NCBI RefSeq assembly: GCF_029338275.1
Contig: NZ_CP119789.1
Location: 2,790,001 to 2,854,000, forward strand
Length of the DNA stretch: 64,000 nt
Direction: 5' to 3'
Source of the DNA: Haloarcula ordinaria
Lineage (GTDB): Archaea > Halobacteriota > Halobacteria > Halobacteriales > Haloarculaceae
Part shown: positions 32,357-42,091 of the stretch, piece after piece
Layout: every line of letters starts with the position of its first letter
How positions within the stretch are numbered: position 1 is the stretch's first letter
Made by a program: the position numbers and the translations under genes
Notes under the pieces: model-generated
Seen by the model: the letters and a program-made list of their open reading frames with translations, nothing else
Told to the model about the DNA's origin: nothing
Databases searched by the model: none

Positions 32357-33337
32357 TCACTCCGTCGGGTCGAGGACGACGTTCTCCAGGTCGCCGACGG
32401 CTTCGCCGTCGTCGAGTCGTCGGACGTTCCCGGCGACGATGTCGGCGAGTCGCTCGTAGTACTTGGGGGAGTGCCCGGCGTTGTGTGGCGTGACGAGGAC
32501 GTTCTCGTAGTCCCAGAGCGCGTGGTCGGCGGGCAGCGGTTCAGGGTCGGTCACGTCGAGTGCCGCCCCACGGATTCGGTTGCCCTGGACGGCGCTGACG
32601 AGCGCCGGCGTGTCGACGAGGCCGCCGCGACCCACGTTCACGACCACGGCGTCCGGCGGGAGCGTGTCGAACTCGGCATCACCGAGGAGCCCCCTGGTCG
32701 TCTCGGTCAGCGGGCAGGCCAGGACGAGGTAGTCGGTCCGTGCGAGCGCACGGTTGAACGCAGCCGGTTCGAACCCGACGACCTCGTCCGTCGGCCCGCC
32801 CTTCTCGGGGGTGTACCGGACGCCGACGGTCTCGACGTCGAACCCCTGAAGACGCTCGACGACGGCCGTCCCGATGGCACCGAGGCCGACGACGGTGACG
32901 GTACTCCCGGCGAGCTCGTGGGCCTGGAAGTGTCGCCACTCCCCGCGCTGGGACCGCCGAACGGCCTCGTCGAGACGGCGGGTGAACATGAGCACGAAGC
33001 CCAGGACCTGTTCGGCGATGTTGGGGCCGTGGACGCCGGAGGCGTTGGTCACGGTGACGCCCATCTCGCGGAAGGTGTCGAGCGGGAGGTGGTCGTAGCC
33101 CGCGGCGGCCCCGGCGAACAGTTCCAGGTTGTCGGCCTGGTCGAGGAGGGCCGTCGAGATACGGGTGCTGGTCACGACACGGGCGAACTTGATGGCCGCT
33201 CGCTCCGCTTCCGGCGTCGCCGCGTGGAACACGTTGGCGTCCGGAAGCCGTTGGGAGAGTTCGCGGGCGTAGTCCTCGCTCGGCATCCCGTGGGGACCAC
33301 TCCGGAGGACGAGGATATCGACGTCGTCCGGCGTCAT
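32357..33337 (-). CDS. D-2-hydroxyacid dehydrogenase (NAD-dependent)
   Basis: 326 residues. The Rossmann motif is VTVVGLGAIGTAVVERL, and the family catalytic region shows VVNVGRGGLVD, ALDVTDPEPLP and VTPHNAGHSP, which contain the expected Arg, Glu and His. It interconverts 2-keto acids and D-2-hydroxy acids. The N-terminal substrate domain carries LFAGAAAGYDHL and GVHGPNIAEQVLGF. The specific substrate is not evident, but the neighbouring lactate and sugar-acid genes are consistent with a role in hydroxyacid turnover. Confidence 0.85.
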   Translation of the reverse strand: MTPDDVDILVLRSGPHGMPSEDYARELSQRLPDANVFHAATPEAERAAIKFARVVTSTRISTALLDQADNLELFAGAAAGYDHLPLDTFREMGVTVTNASGVHGPNIAEQVLGFVLMFTRRLDEAVRRSQRGEWRHFQAHELAGSTVTVVGLGAIGTAVVERLQGFDVETVGVRYTPEKGGPTDEVVGFEPAAFNRALARTDYLVLACPLTETTRGLLGDAEFDTLPPDAVVVNVGRGGLVDTPALVSAVQGNRIRGAALDVTDPEPLPADHALWDYENVLVTPHNAGHSPKYYERLADIVAGNVRRLDDGEAVGDLENVVLDPTE

Positions 33338-33560
33338 CGACAGCCCCCTCCGGGTTTGACCCGACTCGGCGCGACCGATGCGTGGGTGGCGGGAGTCACA
33401 CCGGTGCTACCTCCGGGCGTGCATTAACAGTTTCTGCGCCACGGACGGTCTCGAACACCCGGGAATCACCCATCCACGCAAGAGCGTGTATTCGGGCAGC
33501 GGTTCGTGCTCCCAATCAGCGACTCCGAAACGTACCAGGGTGGGGGTGTTCGGACTGCAA

Positions 33561-33570
33561 GATTTAACTC
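33561..33570 (+). promoter_or_regulatory. TATA box of the lut genes
   Basis: GATTTAACTC lies about 27 bases before the ATG at 33593, consistent with a leaderless transcript of lutC and the fused lutBA. Confidence 0.45.
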
Positions 33571-33592
33571 CCCCTCTTCCCAGTGTCCAGGC

Positions 33593-34105
33593 ATGACAAC
33601 CGGGAGCGTGGCGGCGTTCGAACGGTCGCTGGCGGCGGTCGACGCGACGTCGACGACCGTCACGCCGGACGAGTTCGCGGACGCCCTGGAGGCAGCCATC
33701 GAGACACCGGCGGTCGGTGCGCCGCTACCCTTCGACGACGTCTCGCTCGCGGAGACGAGCGTGACCCTCGACCCGCCCCGGTCGACCCTCCAGGAGGCGG
33801 CCTGCGGGGTGACCGGGAGTCCGCTCGGCATCGCTGAACTCGGAACCGTCGCGGTCGAGTCGACGGCCGGCGGCGACGAGCTGATCTCGCTGTATCCCGA
33901 GCGCCACGTCGCGGTCGTCCGCGCGTCGGACGTCGAACCCGACCTCACGGCGGCCTTCGGGTGGCTGAGCGAGCAGTTCGAACGGGGACGCCAATCGTTC
34001 GTGTTCGCGACGGGCCCCAGTGCGACGGGGGACATGGGCGCACTCGTCCGGGGCGCACACGGACCGGCGACGGAACACGTCATCATCATCGAGCCGCATG
34101 AGTGA
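33593..34105 (+). CDS. lutC: LutC-like LUD-domain protein
   Basis: 170 residues from the ATG at 33593, chosen for the promoter 27 bases upstream. LUD-domain features include ACGVTGSPLGIAELGTVAVE, ERHVAVVRASDV and a C-terminal FATGPSATGDMGALVRGAHG-type block, which is the family signature. LutC works with LutA and LutB to oxidise L-lactate to pyruvate. The stop codon overlaps the ATG of the fused LutB-LutA gene, so expression is coupled. The N-terminus is shorter than in many bacterial proteins. Confidence 0.82.
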   Translation: MTTGSVAAFERSLAAVDATSTTVTPDEFADALEAAIETPAVGAPLPFDDVSLAETSVTLDPPRSTLQEAACGVTGSPLGIAELGTVAVESTAGGDELISLYPERHVAVVRASDVEPDLTAAFGWLSEQFERGRQSFVFATGPSATGDMGALVRGAHGPATEHVIIIEPHE

Positions 34106-36299
34106 ACACGAACACACCAGAGCGGAGGGGTCGAACGGACTGGGTGGCACCGAACACAACGAGCTACGCGAGAATACGCAGCTGTTCAACAAGCAGCGCT
34201 ACGAGGCCGTCGCGCGCGTCGAGGACTACGAGGCGTACCGCACCCAGGCGAGAGAGATTAAGGAAGCCGCCATCGAACGCCTGCCGGACCTCATCGAGCA
34301 GACCCGTCAAGCCGTCGAGGCGAACGGCGGGTCGGTCTACGTCGCCGAGGACGCCGCCGACGCGAACCAGCACATCGAGGGTCTCCTCGACGAGAAGGGC
34401 GCCGACAGCGTCGTGAAGTCAAAGTCGATGACCACCGAGGAGATACACCTCAACGACGCGCTCGAAGCCGCGGACGTCGACGTCTGGGAGACGGACCTCG
34501 GTGAGTTCGTCATCCAACTGGCGAAGGAGAAACCCTCCCACATCGTCGGGCCGGCGTTGCACATCTCCCGCGAGGAGATAACCGAGCTCTTCGAGGCTGA
34601 GTTCGACCCCGAGGAACCCCTCGACACGGCTGAGAGACTCACGCGGTTCGCCCGCGACTACCTCGGCGAGCGAATCGACGCGGCCGACGTCGGTATCACA
34701 GGCGCGAACTTCGTGCTGGCCGAGAGCGGCTCTATCGTGCTGGTCACCAACGAGGGCAACGCCCGCAAGTGTGCGTCGATTCCCGACACCCACGTCGCCG
34801 TCGCCGGTATCGAGAAGATAGTGCCCTCCATCGACGAGCTGCATCCGTTCGTCGAGATTCTCTCCCGGGCGTCGAATGGGCAGGACATCACGCAGTACCT
34901 CTCGATGCTGACGCCGCCCGTCGAGACCCCGGCCGTCGACTTCCGCAGCGACGACGACCCGACGATGAGCGACGCCGACGGGGAGCGGGCCTTCCATCTG
35001 GTACTTATCGACAACGGCCGCATGGCGATGCGCGACGACGAGGACCTGCGCGAGACGCTGTACTGCATCCGCTGTGGCGCGTGTGCCAACTCTTGTGCGA
35101 ACTTCCAGCACGTCGGCGGACACGAGTTCGGCGGCGAGACGTACACGGGCGGCATCGCGACCGGGTGGGAGGCCGGCATCGAAGGGCTCGACGTCGCCGG
35201 CGAGTTCAACGACCTCTGTACGGGGTGTTCGAGTTGCGTCAACGCCTGTCCGGTCAAGATAGACATCCCGTGGATAAACACCGTCGTCAGGGACCGGCGC
35301 AACCACAGCGAAGCGCCCTCGTACAGCGACGTGCTCGTCGACGGCCTCGTTCCGGACGCGGAACCGGCCGGGACACCGTTACAGAAGCGGTTCTTCGGGA
35401 ACTTCGAGACAGTAGCGAAACTCGGGAGCGCCACTGCGCCGCTTTCGAACGCCATCGCGGGGACAGGAATCGCGCGGGCGGCGATGGAGCGGTTGGTGGG
35501 CGTCGACGCGCGCCGCGACCTGCCGACATTCGAGCGGGCCACCCTGGTGGAGTGGGCCCGTGACCGGCCGGCACAGGTCACGGACCCAGAGCGCCGCGTC
35601 GTCCTCTACCCCGACGTGTACACGAACTACGTCCAGACGGAGCGAGGGAGGGCCGCCGTCCGCGTCCTCGAAGCGCTCGGCTGTTCGGTGACCGTCCCGG
35701 CGGTGTGCGGGTCCGGTCGCGCGCCGCTCTCCCAGGGGCTGGTCTCGACGGCGCGGTCGAAGGCCGAGACGGTCGCCGACACGCTCGGGGGGTACGTCGA
35801 GGAGGGCGACGACGTCGTGGTCGTCGAACCGAGCGACTACGCCATGTTCCAGCGGGAGTACGAGAACCTCCTCGACGAGTCGGCCTATGACCGCCTCGCC
35901 GCCAACAGCTACGACGTGTTCGAGTTCGTCTACGGCTGCCTCCAGAACGGAGCCGACAGCAGTGCGTTACAGGGCCCCACCGGCGAGGGCGTCGCCTACC
36001 ACAGCCACTGCCAGCAGCGGACGCTCGGCGTCGAGTCCTACACCGAGGCGGTCCTCGACGAGCTAGGGTACGACGTCGTCACCTCCGACGTCGAGTGTTG
36101 CGGGATGGCGGGGAGTTTCGGGTACAAGACGGAGTACTACGACGTCAGCATGGACGTGGGTTCGGACCTGGCAGACCAGTTCGAACCGGTGGCCGGCGAG
36201 CGTACCGTCGTCGCGAGCGGCACCTCCTGTATCGAGCAGCTCGACTCGCTGCTTCGCGTGGAGTCACGCCACCCCATCCAGCTGCTCGCCCCGAACTGA
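34098..36299 (+). CDS. Fused LutB-LutA-type iron-sulfur lactate oxidation protein
   Basis: 733 residues from the ATG at 34098, eight bases inside lutC. Residues about 60-300 are a LUD domain (GITGANFVLAESGSIVLVTN). Two 4Fe-4S motifs follow: CIRCGACANSCANF near 323 and CTGCSSCVNACPVKI near 373. The C-terminal 250 residues are LutA-like CCG domains, with HSHCQQRTLG and VECCGMAGSFGYK near 666; the first CCG box is degraded to VCGSGRAPLSQG. Normally LutA and LutB are separate subunits. With LutC this should form the L-lactate dehydrogenase complex feeding electrons to the membrane. Confidence 0.82.
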   Translation: MSEHEHTRAEGSNGLGGTEHNELRENTQLFNKQRYEAVARVEDYEAYRTQAREIKEAAIERLPDLIEQTRQAVEANGGSVYVAEDAADANQHIEGLLDEKGADSVVKSKSMTTEEIHLNDALEAADVDVWETDLGEFVIQLAKEKPSHIVGPALHISREEITELFEAEFDPEEPLDTAERLTRFARDYLGERIDAADVGITGANFVLAESGSIVLVTNEGNARKCASIPDTHVAVAGIEKIVPSIDELHPFVEILSRASNGQDITQYLSMLTPPVETPAVDFRSDDDPTMSDADGERAFHLVLIDNGRMAMRDDEDLRETLYCIRCGACANSCANFQHVGGHEFGGETYTGGIATGWEAGIEGLDVAGEFNDLCTGCSSCVNACPVKIDIPWINTVVRDRRNHSEAPSYSDVLVDGLVPDAEPAGTPLQKRFFGNFETVAKLGSATAPLSNAIAGTGIARAAMERLVGVDARRDLPTFERATLVEWARDRPAQVTDPERRVVLYPDVYTNYVQTERGRAAVRVLEALGCSVTVPAVCGSGRAPLSQGLVSTARSKAETVADTLGGYVEEGDDVVVVEPSDYAMFQREYENLLDESAYDRLAANSYDVFEFVYGCLQNGADSSALQGPTGEGVAYHSHCQQRTLGVESYTEAVLDELGYDVVTSDVECCGMAGSFGYKTEYYDVSMDVGSDLADQFEPVAGERTVVASGTSCIEQLDSLLRVESRHPIQLLAPN

Positions 36300-36369
36300 G
36301 TGGCAGTATCGATGGCTGCCGTGCCCGACTGCTGACCTTCCGGCCCTCCGTCCGTTCCCCGAAGACAAT

Positions 36370-36379
36370 CCTTTTTTAC
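36370..36379 (+). promoter_or_regulatory. Promoter of the UxaA-like operon
   Basis: CCTTTTTTAC lies about 27 bases before the ATG at 36401. The T run may also end the lut transcript. Confidence 0.4.
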
Positions 36380-36400
36380 ACCGATAGAGTTCCACCCGAC

Positions 36401-37588
36401 ATGGAAACCTTCGCGGGGTTCGACCGGCCAAGCGGGCCAGCGGGTGTCCGGAACTACGTCGCTGTGGTACCGGTATCGGTCGCAGCGTCGGCGGTCGCGG
36501 ACGCTATCGCCGACAGCGCGGGAGAGAACGTCCACGCTACGCCCCACCAGATGGGGACGGACCCGCCCGACCAGGCACGAGCACAGATCGAGCGGACGCT
36601 GTCCGGTATCGGCACGAACCCCAACGTCGGGGCCGCGCTCGTCGTCGGCCTGGGGACCGAGTCGACGGACGCCGACGCCATCGCCGACGCTATCGCTGCG
36701 GCGGACCGGTCGGTGGAGACCCTCAGCATCCGCGAACGCGGGGGCACGTCGGCGGCCGTCGAAGCGGGCGTCGACATCGCAGAGCGCCTCTGGGCCGACA
36801 TCGCGGGTCTGGAGCGGACCGAACAGGACGCGAGCGAACTCGTCTTCGGCGTCGAGTGTGGCGGTTCGGACGCGACCAGCGGTATCGCGTCCAACCCCGC
36901 AGTCGGCGCGGCCTGTGACCGCCTCGTCGAGGACGGCGGGACGGCCTGCTTCTCGGAGACGCCCGAGTTCATCGGTGCAGAGCACATCCTCGCGGACCGC
37001 TGCGAGGACGAGGACCTGCGCGAACGCCTGCTCGAACGGGTCGACTTCCGCGAGTCGGCCGCCCAGCTGATGGGCGTCGACCTCCGGGGTGCCCAGCCCA
37101 GCCCGGGCAACCAGGAGGGCGGCCTGACGACAATCGAAGAGAAGAGTCTGGGCGCCATCGTCAAGGGTGGCACCTCGCCGGTCCGTGGTCTCGTCGACTA
37201 CGCCGACCGGCTCCCCGTCGGCGGCGGCCTCGTCCTGATGGACACGCCCGGCTACGACGTCGAGAGCGTCGTGGGCAAGGTGGCCGGCGGCGCACAGGTC
37301 GTGGCCTTCACCACGGGGCGTGGCTCGACGACGGGCAACCCCATCGCACCGGTCATCAAGGTGACGGGGAACCCGAAGACCGGCGAGCGCCTCGGCTCGA
37401 ACATGGACATCGACGTGAGCACGATCCTCGAAGGCGAGTCGATAGAAGCGGCCGGCGACCGGGTGTACGACCTGCTGCTCGACGTCGCGAACGGGACGCG
37501 AACCGCCGCCGAACTCCGGCGGCTCGAGGAGTTCGCCATCAACGAGCTGCAGCCAAACGAACTGGCGCAACTACGGGAGAACGCATGA
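36401..37588 (+). CDS. UxaA-family dehydratase, large domain (paralogue 1)
   Basis: 395 residues from the ATG at 36401. It matches the C-terminal domain of altronate/galactarate dehydratases and the SuyB subunit of sulfolactate sulfo-lyase: GVRNYVAVVPVSVAASAVAD, GVECGGSDATSGIASNPAVG, ETPEFIGAEHILADR and TTGRGSTTGNPIAPVIKVTG. The enzymes remove water (or sulfite) from sugar acids using a metal. The gene overlaps the SAF-domain gene by four bases. The substrate cannot be read from the sequence. Confidence 0.8.
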   Translation: METFAGFDRPSGPAGVRNYVAVVPVSVAASAVADAIADSAGENVHATPHQMGTDPPDQARAQIERTLSGIGTNPNVGAALVVGLGTESTDADAIADAIAAADRSVETLSIRERGGTSAAVEAGVDIAERLWADIAGLERTEQDASELVFGVECGGSDATSGIASNPAVGAACDRLVEDGGTACFSETPEFIGAEHILADRCEDEDLRERLLERVDFRESAAQLMGVDLRGAQPSPGNQEGGLTTIEEKSLGAIVKGGTSPVRGLVDYADRLPVGGGLVLMDTPGYDVESVVGKVAGGAQVVAFTTGRGSTTGNPIAPVIKVTGNPKTGERLGSNMDIDVSTILEGESIEAAGDRVYDLLLDVANGTRTAAELRRLEEFAINELQPNELAQLRENA

Positions 37589-37899
37589 GAGGCGAAGTGC
37601 TCGGCGGCGTCGGCCTCCACATGAGCCACGACGACAACGTCGTCACGGCTATCGACGACATCGACGCTGGAATGACGATTCCGTACGACGGGGCCGACAT
37701 CGAGGTGGCGGAGTCGGTCCCGTTCGGTCACAAGATCGCGCTCGTCGAACTGACTGCTGGGGAGGAGGTACTGAAGTACGGCGAGGTCATCGGTCGAGCG
37801 ACCGAGCGCATCGCGCCGGGCGAGTGGGTCCACACGCACAACTGTGAGAGCAACCGTGGCCGCGGCGACATCGCCGACACCGAGGAGGAGGTGGCCTGA
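37585..37899 (+). CDS. UxaA-family SAF-domain subunit
   Basis: 104 residues. The protein is the small N-terminal SAF domain normally fused in bacterial altronate dehydratase (HMSHDDNVVTAIDDIDAG, VPFGHKIALVEL, EVIGRATERIAPGEWVHTHN). In SuyA-type enzymes it is a free subunit that binds substrate and metal. It sits between two large-domain genes with overlaps on both sides (ATGA), so the three products are probably made in fixed ratio and form one complex. Confidence 0.82.
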   Translation: MRGEVLGGVGLHMSHDDNVVTAIDDIDAGMTIPYDGADIEVAESVPFGHKIALVELTAGEEVLKYGEVIGRATERIAPGEWVHTHNCESNRGRGDIADTEEEVA

Positions 37900-39035
37900 T
37901 GTCGTCCGTGCCCGACCAGGGCGAGGTGGACCCGTCAGAGCGAACCTTCGAGGGGTACCGGCGCGACGACGGCACCGTCGGCGTCCGGAACAACGTGCTC
38001 GTCATGCCCTCGGTCATCTGCTCGCACATCGTGGCCGACCGCATCGCCGACTCGGCCGAGAGCGCGGTCAGCGTCCCCCACGACCACGGCTGTGCCCAGA
38101 TCGGGTCCGACCACGAACAGACCGAACGGACGATGGTGAACCTCTCACAGAACCCGAACATCGCCGGGACCACGGTCGTCGGCCTGGGCTGTGAGCACCT
38201 GCAGAGCGGCGAACTCGCGGCTCGTATCGCCGAACAGGACCGCCCCGTACGCGAGACGGCGATACAGGACGCCGGCGGGTCGGACGCCTGTATCGAGGAG
38301 GGTACCGACGCGGTCGCGGAGCTTGCAAGCACGGCCGAGACCGCTGACCGGACCCGAGCTTCGCTGGCCGACCTCACCATCGGCGTCGTCAGCTCCGACG
38401 TCGAAGACTCGACGCGGACGGTCGCGGACCCCCTCGTCGGCGACGTGGTCGCGTCCCTGCTGGAGGCGGGCGGCCGCGTCGTCGTCGCCGGGACGGAGCG
38501 ACTGGCGGCCCACGAGGCGACCGTCGGTGACCGCGCCGCGAACGAGGCGGCCGCCGACGCGCTCAGAGCGGTCGCCAATCGGAGTGCTCGCCAGCCGGGC
38601 AACGTGCGGAACGTCGTCCACCGGTCTGCCGACCTCTCGCTTGAGTCGCTCACCGCCGCCTGGGGCGATGCCCCCGCCGAGGAGGTCATCCAGAACGGTG
38701 AGCGGGCGACGGCACCGCGGGGGCTGACAGTCGTGGACGCGCCGTCGCGGTTCGAGGAGGCGACGACGGCGCTCGCGGCCGCCGGTGCGTCGCTCGTCGT
38801 CCACGTCACCGCCGACGGGATTCCGACCGGGCATCCGGTCGTCCCCGTCCTCAAGGTGACCGGCGACGCGGAGACGGCGTCAGCGCTGGCGACGGACATC
38901 GACATCGATGCCCGGACGGCCGACGCGGATGACGTGCTCGAACGCCTCGCCGCCGTCGCCGACGGGGAGCTGACCGCGACGGAGCGCCACGGTCTCACGA
39001 AGTTCGCCATCAGCCGTATCGGTCCGTCACTATAA
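37899..39035 (+). CDS. UxaA-family dehydratase, large domain (paralogue 2)
   Basis: 378 residues. The beginning (GYRRDDGTVGVRNNVLVMPSVICSHIVADRI) is closer to canonical UxaA than paralogue 1, with PHDHGCAQIGSDHEQTERTM carrying the His/Cys residues typical of the family and VVGLGCEHLQSGEL. The second half is more divergent, and the ECGGSD and TTGRGS boxes of paralogue 1 are not evident (HVTADGIPTGHPVVPVLKVT stands instead). The two large proteins therefore look complementary, each keeping part of the active site. Confidence 0.78.
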   Translation: MSSVPDQGEVDPSERTFEGYRRDDGTVGVRNNVLVMPSVICSHIVADRIADSAESAVSVPHDHGCAQIGSDHEQTERTMVNLSQNPNIAGTTVVGLGCEHLQSGELAARIAEQDRPVRETAIQDAGGSDACIEEGTDAVAELASTAETADRTRASLADLTIGVVSSDVEDSTRTVADPLVGDVVASLLEAGGRVVVAGTERLAAHEATVGDRAANEAAADALRAVANRSARQPGNVRNVVHRSADLSLESLTAAWGDAPAEEVIQNGERATAPRGLTVVDAPSRFEEATTALAAAGASLVVHVTADGIPTGHPVVPVLKVTGDAETASALATDIDIDARTADADDVLERLAAVADGELTATERHGLTKFAISRIGPSL

Positions 39036-39400
39036 CCGGCAAATCGAGTTTTCTATTTCGGAGTTTTACATTTGTTTCGAGTCATATTGTGACAATTCGT
39101 GGGATTTTTAACAAATTTACGACTTGAATAGTGCGTTTGTTTTTTCAATATCCATATATTCTACCTAAACGAGTGTAAAAAGATAGTGTCGGCTGATTAC
39201 GAGCTCCAAGAGCCGAATCGAGTCACACCCGTCGACGCGCTGAGTTGGAGCTGGGACGGCAACGCCGACCGTGTCGCCACCGGCGTGTCTGACAGGCCGG
39301 TGTCGAAGCCGGTTCCGGTGACGACAGGGCACGAGCGAGTCCAAACGGGAGGTTCGCGGGCAACGGAAAGCCGAATCGGGCGGCCAAGAACGGCGGGTGG
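39036..39400. other. Intergenic region between convergent operons
   Basis: T-rich runs at 39048-39077 probably end the UxaA transcript. The segment 39080-39180 is very AT-rich for this genome. A GTG frame at 39186-39428 overlaps the copA end and has no recognisable family, so no gene is called. Confidence 0.5.
39048..39077 (+). terminator. Oligo-T terminator after the UxaA operon
   Basis: Three clustered T runs (GTTTTCTATTT, then GTTTTAC, then TTTGTTT) begin 13 bases after the stop codon, as expected for archaeal T-tract termination. Confidence 0.5.
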
Positions 39401-41995
39401 TCAGCGGAGCCGGCCGAGCAGTTCGTAGTCGTGGTCGGGTTCGTACCGCCGGAACAGCAGGCTGTTCGTGAGGACGGAGACCGACGAGAACGCCATCGCC
39501 CCGGCTGCCAGCACCGGCTGGAGCAGGCCGAGCGAGGCCAGGGGAATCATCGCCGTGTTGTAGCCGAGCGCCCAGAACAGGTTCTGCTTGATTTTCGCGA
39601 GCGTCCCCTCGCTGATGCGGATGGCCTTCACCACGTCCAGCGGGTCGTCGCGCATCAGCGTCACGTCTGCCGCTTCGATGGCGACGTCGGTACCCGACCC
39701 GATGGCACAGCCGACGTATGCGACGACGAGCGCCGGCGCGTCGTTGACACCGTCACCGACCATCATGGCCTTGCGGCCCTCGGCCTGGATGGCTTCGACG
39801 GCGTCGGACTTGTCCTCGGGGAGGACCTCGGCCCGGACCAGGTCGGGGTCGATGCCGACCTGTTCGGCGACGGCGCGGGCGGTGCGCTCGTTGTCGCCGG
39901 TTATCATCATCACGTCGGTGCCCCGCTCGCGGAGTTCTGAGACCGCCCCAGCGGCGCTCTCCTTGACCGTATCGGCGTTGGCGACCACGCCGACCAGCGA
40001 GCCCTCGTAGGCGACGAGCATCGCCGTCTTCCCCTCGCTCTCGAGGCGTTCCATCGTCTCCGCGGCAGCGTCGGCGTCGACGTCGTTGTCCCGCAGGAGC
40101 TTGCGGTTGCCGACGAGCACCGCACCGTCCTCAACGATGGCACGGACCCCGTGGCCGGGGACGTTCTCGAACTCGTCGGCGTCGGGGACGTCGATATCCC
40201 GTTCCCGCGCGCCCTCGACGATGGCCTTCGCCAGGGGGTGTTCGCTCCCCCGCTCGGCGCTGGCCGCGAGTCGGAGGACTGCCGCCTCGTCGAGCGCGTC
40301 GTCACCGGCCGAGCGGTCGCTCTCGGTGACGTACTCGCCACCGTCAGAGCGGAGCGTCCCCGTCTCGCCGAGGGCGACGACGTCGGTGAGACGCATCTCA
40401 CCCTCGGTGAGCGTCCCGGTCTTGTCGAAGACGACGGTGTCGACGTCCTTCGCGCGCTCGAGGACGTCACCGCCCTTGAACAGCACGCCGTTCTGCGCGC
40501 CGATGGTGGTGCCGACCATCGTCGCCGCCGGCGTCGCCAGCCCCAGCGCACAGGGACAGGCGATGAGCACCGCGGAGGCGAAGACGACGACGGCGAACTC
40601 GAACGCCGAGAGCGCGGCCGGCCCGCCGCCGACCAGGCCCCACAGCGGGAGGGCACCGACGAACCCCGCGAGCGCGCCCGGGAAGAGGTACCAGACGGTA
40701 CCCCACACAAGGGCGTTCACGATGACCGCAGGCACGAAGTACGCCGAGATGCGGTCGGCGAGGTTCTGAATCTCGGGCTGGCGCGACTGGGCCTCCTTGA
40801 CGGTCTGGACGATCTGCTGGAGCGCGGTGTCCTTCCCGACCTTCGTCGCCTCGACGACGAGCACGCCGTTCTCGTTGATGGTCGACCCGACCACCTCGTC
40901 GCCCTCGCCCTTCTCGACGGGGACGGACTCGCCGGTGACCATCGACTCGTCGACGGCGCTCTGGCCGTCGACTACGACGCCGTCGGTCGGAATCTGCTCG
41001 CCGGGCCGGACCTTCATGTGGTCGCCCACTTCGACGTCCTCGATGGCGACCTCTCGCTCGGTCCCGTCCTCGTCGACCAGGGTGGCGGTGTCGGCCTCCA
41101 TCTCCAGCAGTTTCCGGAGCGCCTCGCTGGCCTGGCCCTTCGAGCGGGCCTCCAGGTAGTTGCCCAGCGTGATGAACACGAGGATGAGCGCCGCCGTATC
41201 GAAGTACAGCCCCTCGCTGGCGAGCAGGCCCAGTAGCACGACGACCGAGTAGAGGTAGGCCGTCGACGATCCCAGCGCGATGAGGACGTCCATGTTCGCC
41301 GTGCGGTTCTTCACGAGGGCTTTGTAGGAATTCCTGTAGAATGGGTACCCCAACACGAGCTGGACCGGCGTCGCGAGCAGGAACTCGACCCAGCCGAATT
41401 CGACGCCGAACACCGTGGCCGGGAGGACGTCCCCGCCGAGCAGCAGTCGCTCGACGAGGAAGAAGAGGAGCGGGGCAGCCAAGGCGGCACCGAACAGCGT
41501 CAGCCTGCGCTGGCGTCGAATCTCGCCCGTACGGGCCGCCTCACGCCGTTCGTCCGCCGACTCGTCGGCGTCGTCCTCGCGGACCGGCGCGTAGCCGGCC
41601 GACTCGATAGCGTCGTAGAGGTCGGACAGCGTCGCGTCGGCGGGGTTGTACGTCACCTGGGCTTCGTCGGTGGCGAAGTTCGCCGTCGCCTCGACGACGC
41701 CGGGCGTCTCCGCGAGCGCGCGCTCGACTGTCTGCGAGCAATTCGCACACGACATGTCGGTGATGCCGATGGTGACCGAGTCCGTCATCGCCGTGTAGCC
41801 GGCGTCCTCGATGGCCTCGAGCAGCTCGCCGAGCGAGACGCGCTCCGGGTCGTACTCGACGCTTCCCTCGTCGGTGGCGTAGTTGATGCTCGCCGCCGAG
41901 ACGCCGTCGAGCGACTCCAGGGCCTCGGCGACGGTCTGCGAGCAGTTCGCACAGCTCATCCCCCCTATCTCGACCTGGCTTCGACGGTGGCTCAT
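39401..41995 (-). CDS. copA: Copper-exporting P1B-type ATPase
   Basis: 864 residues. Two heavy-metal domains begin with [10 protein letters not shown] (Cys15, Cys18) and MSCANCSQ (Cys83, Cys86). The membrane metal site is [12 protein letters not shown] near residue 478, the phosphorylation loop is [10 protein letters not shown] near 522, and the hinge is [12 protein letters not shown]. Eight membrane segments are expected. CPC with the upstream CxxC domains indicates Cu(I) or Ag(I) export. A TRASH-domain Lrp regulator is encoded just upstream on the same strand and is its likely controller. The C-terminal membrane pair has [17 protein letters not shown], typical of copper pumps. Confidence 0.92.
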   Translation of the reverse strand: MSHRRSQVEIGGMSCANCSQTVAEALESLDGVSAASINYATDEGSVEYDPERVSLGELLEAIEDAGYTAMTDSVTIGITDMSCANCSQTVERALAETPGVVEATANFATDEAQVTYNPADATLSDLYDAIESAGYAPVREDDADESADERREAARTGEIRRQRRLTLFGAALAAPLLFFLVERLLLGGDVLPATVFGVEFGWVEFLLATPVQLVLGYPFYRNSYKALVKNRTANMDVLIALGSSTAYLYSVVVLLGLLASEGLYFDTAALILVFITLGNYLEARSKGQASEALRKLLEMEADTATLVDEDGTEREVAIEDVEVGDHMKVRPGEQIPTDGVVVDGQSAVDESMVTGESVPVEKGEGDEVVGSTINENGVLVVEATKVGKDTALQQIVQTVKEAQSRQPEIQNLADRISAYFVPAVIVNALVWGTVWYLFPGALAGFVGALPLWGLVGGGPAALSAFEFAVVVFASAVLIACPCALGLATPAATMVGTTIGAQNGVLFKGGDVLERAKDVDTVVFDKTGTLTEGEMRLTDVVALGETGTLRSDGGEYVTESDRSAGDDALDEAAVLRLAASAERGSEHPLAKAIVEGARERDIDVPDADEFENVPGHGVRAIVEDGAVLVGNRKLLRDNDVDADAAAETMERLESEGKTAMLVAYEGSLVGVVANADTVKESAAGAVSELRERGTDVMMITGDNERTARAVAEQVGIDPDLVRAEVLPEDKSDAVEAIQAEGRKAMMVGDGVNDAPALVVAYVGCAIGSGTDVAIEAADVTLMRDDPLDVVKAIRISEGTLAKIKQNLFWALGYNTAMIPLASLGLLQPVLAAGAMAFSSVSVLTNSLLFRRYEPDHDYELLGRLR

Positions 41996-42091
41996 TGGGT
42001 AGGTATACGGTCTCCGTATTCAATCCTGTTTCCCTTTTGACTGTAAAGTAATCGAGCCTCCGAACTTTCGAATCGAAAGTGACGCCGCCTG

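Noticed and set aside
39186..39428. 80-codon GTG frame between the UxaA operon and copA
   Set aside because: Overlaps the copA 3' end, has no recognisable motif and no good promoter.
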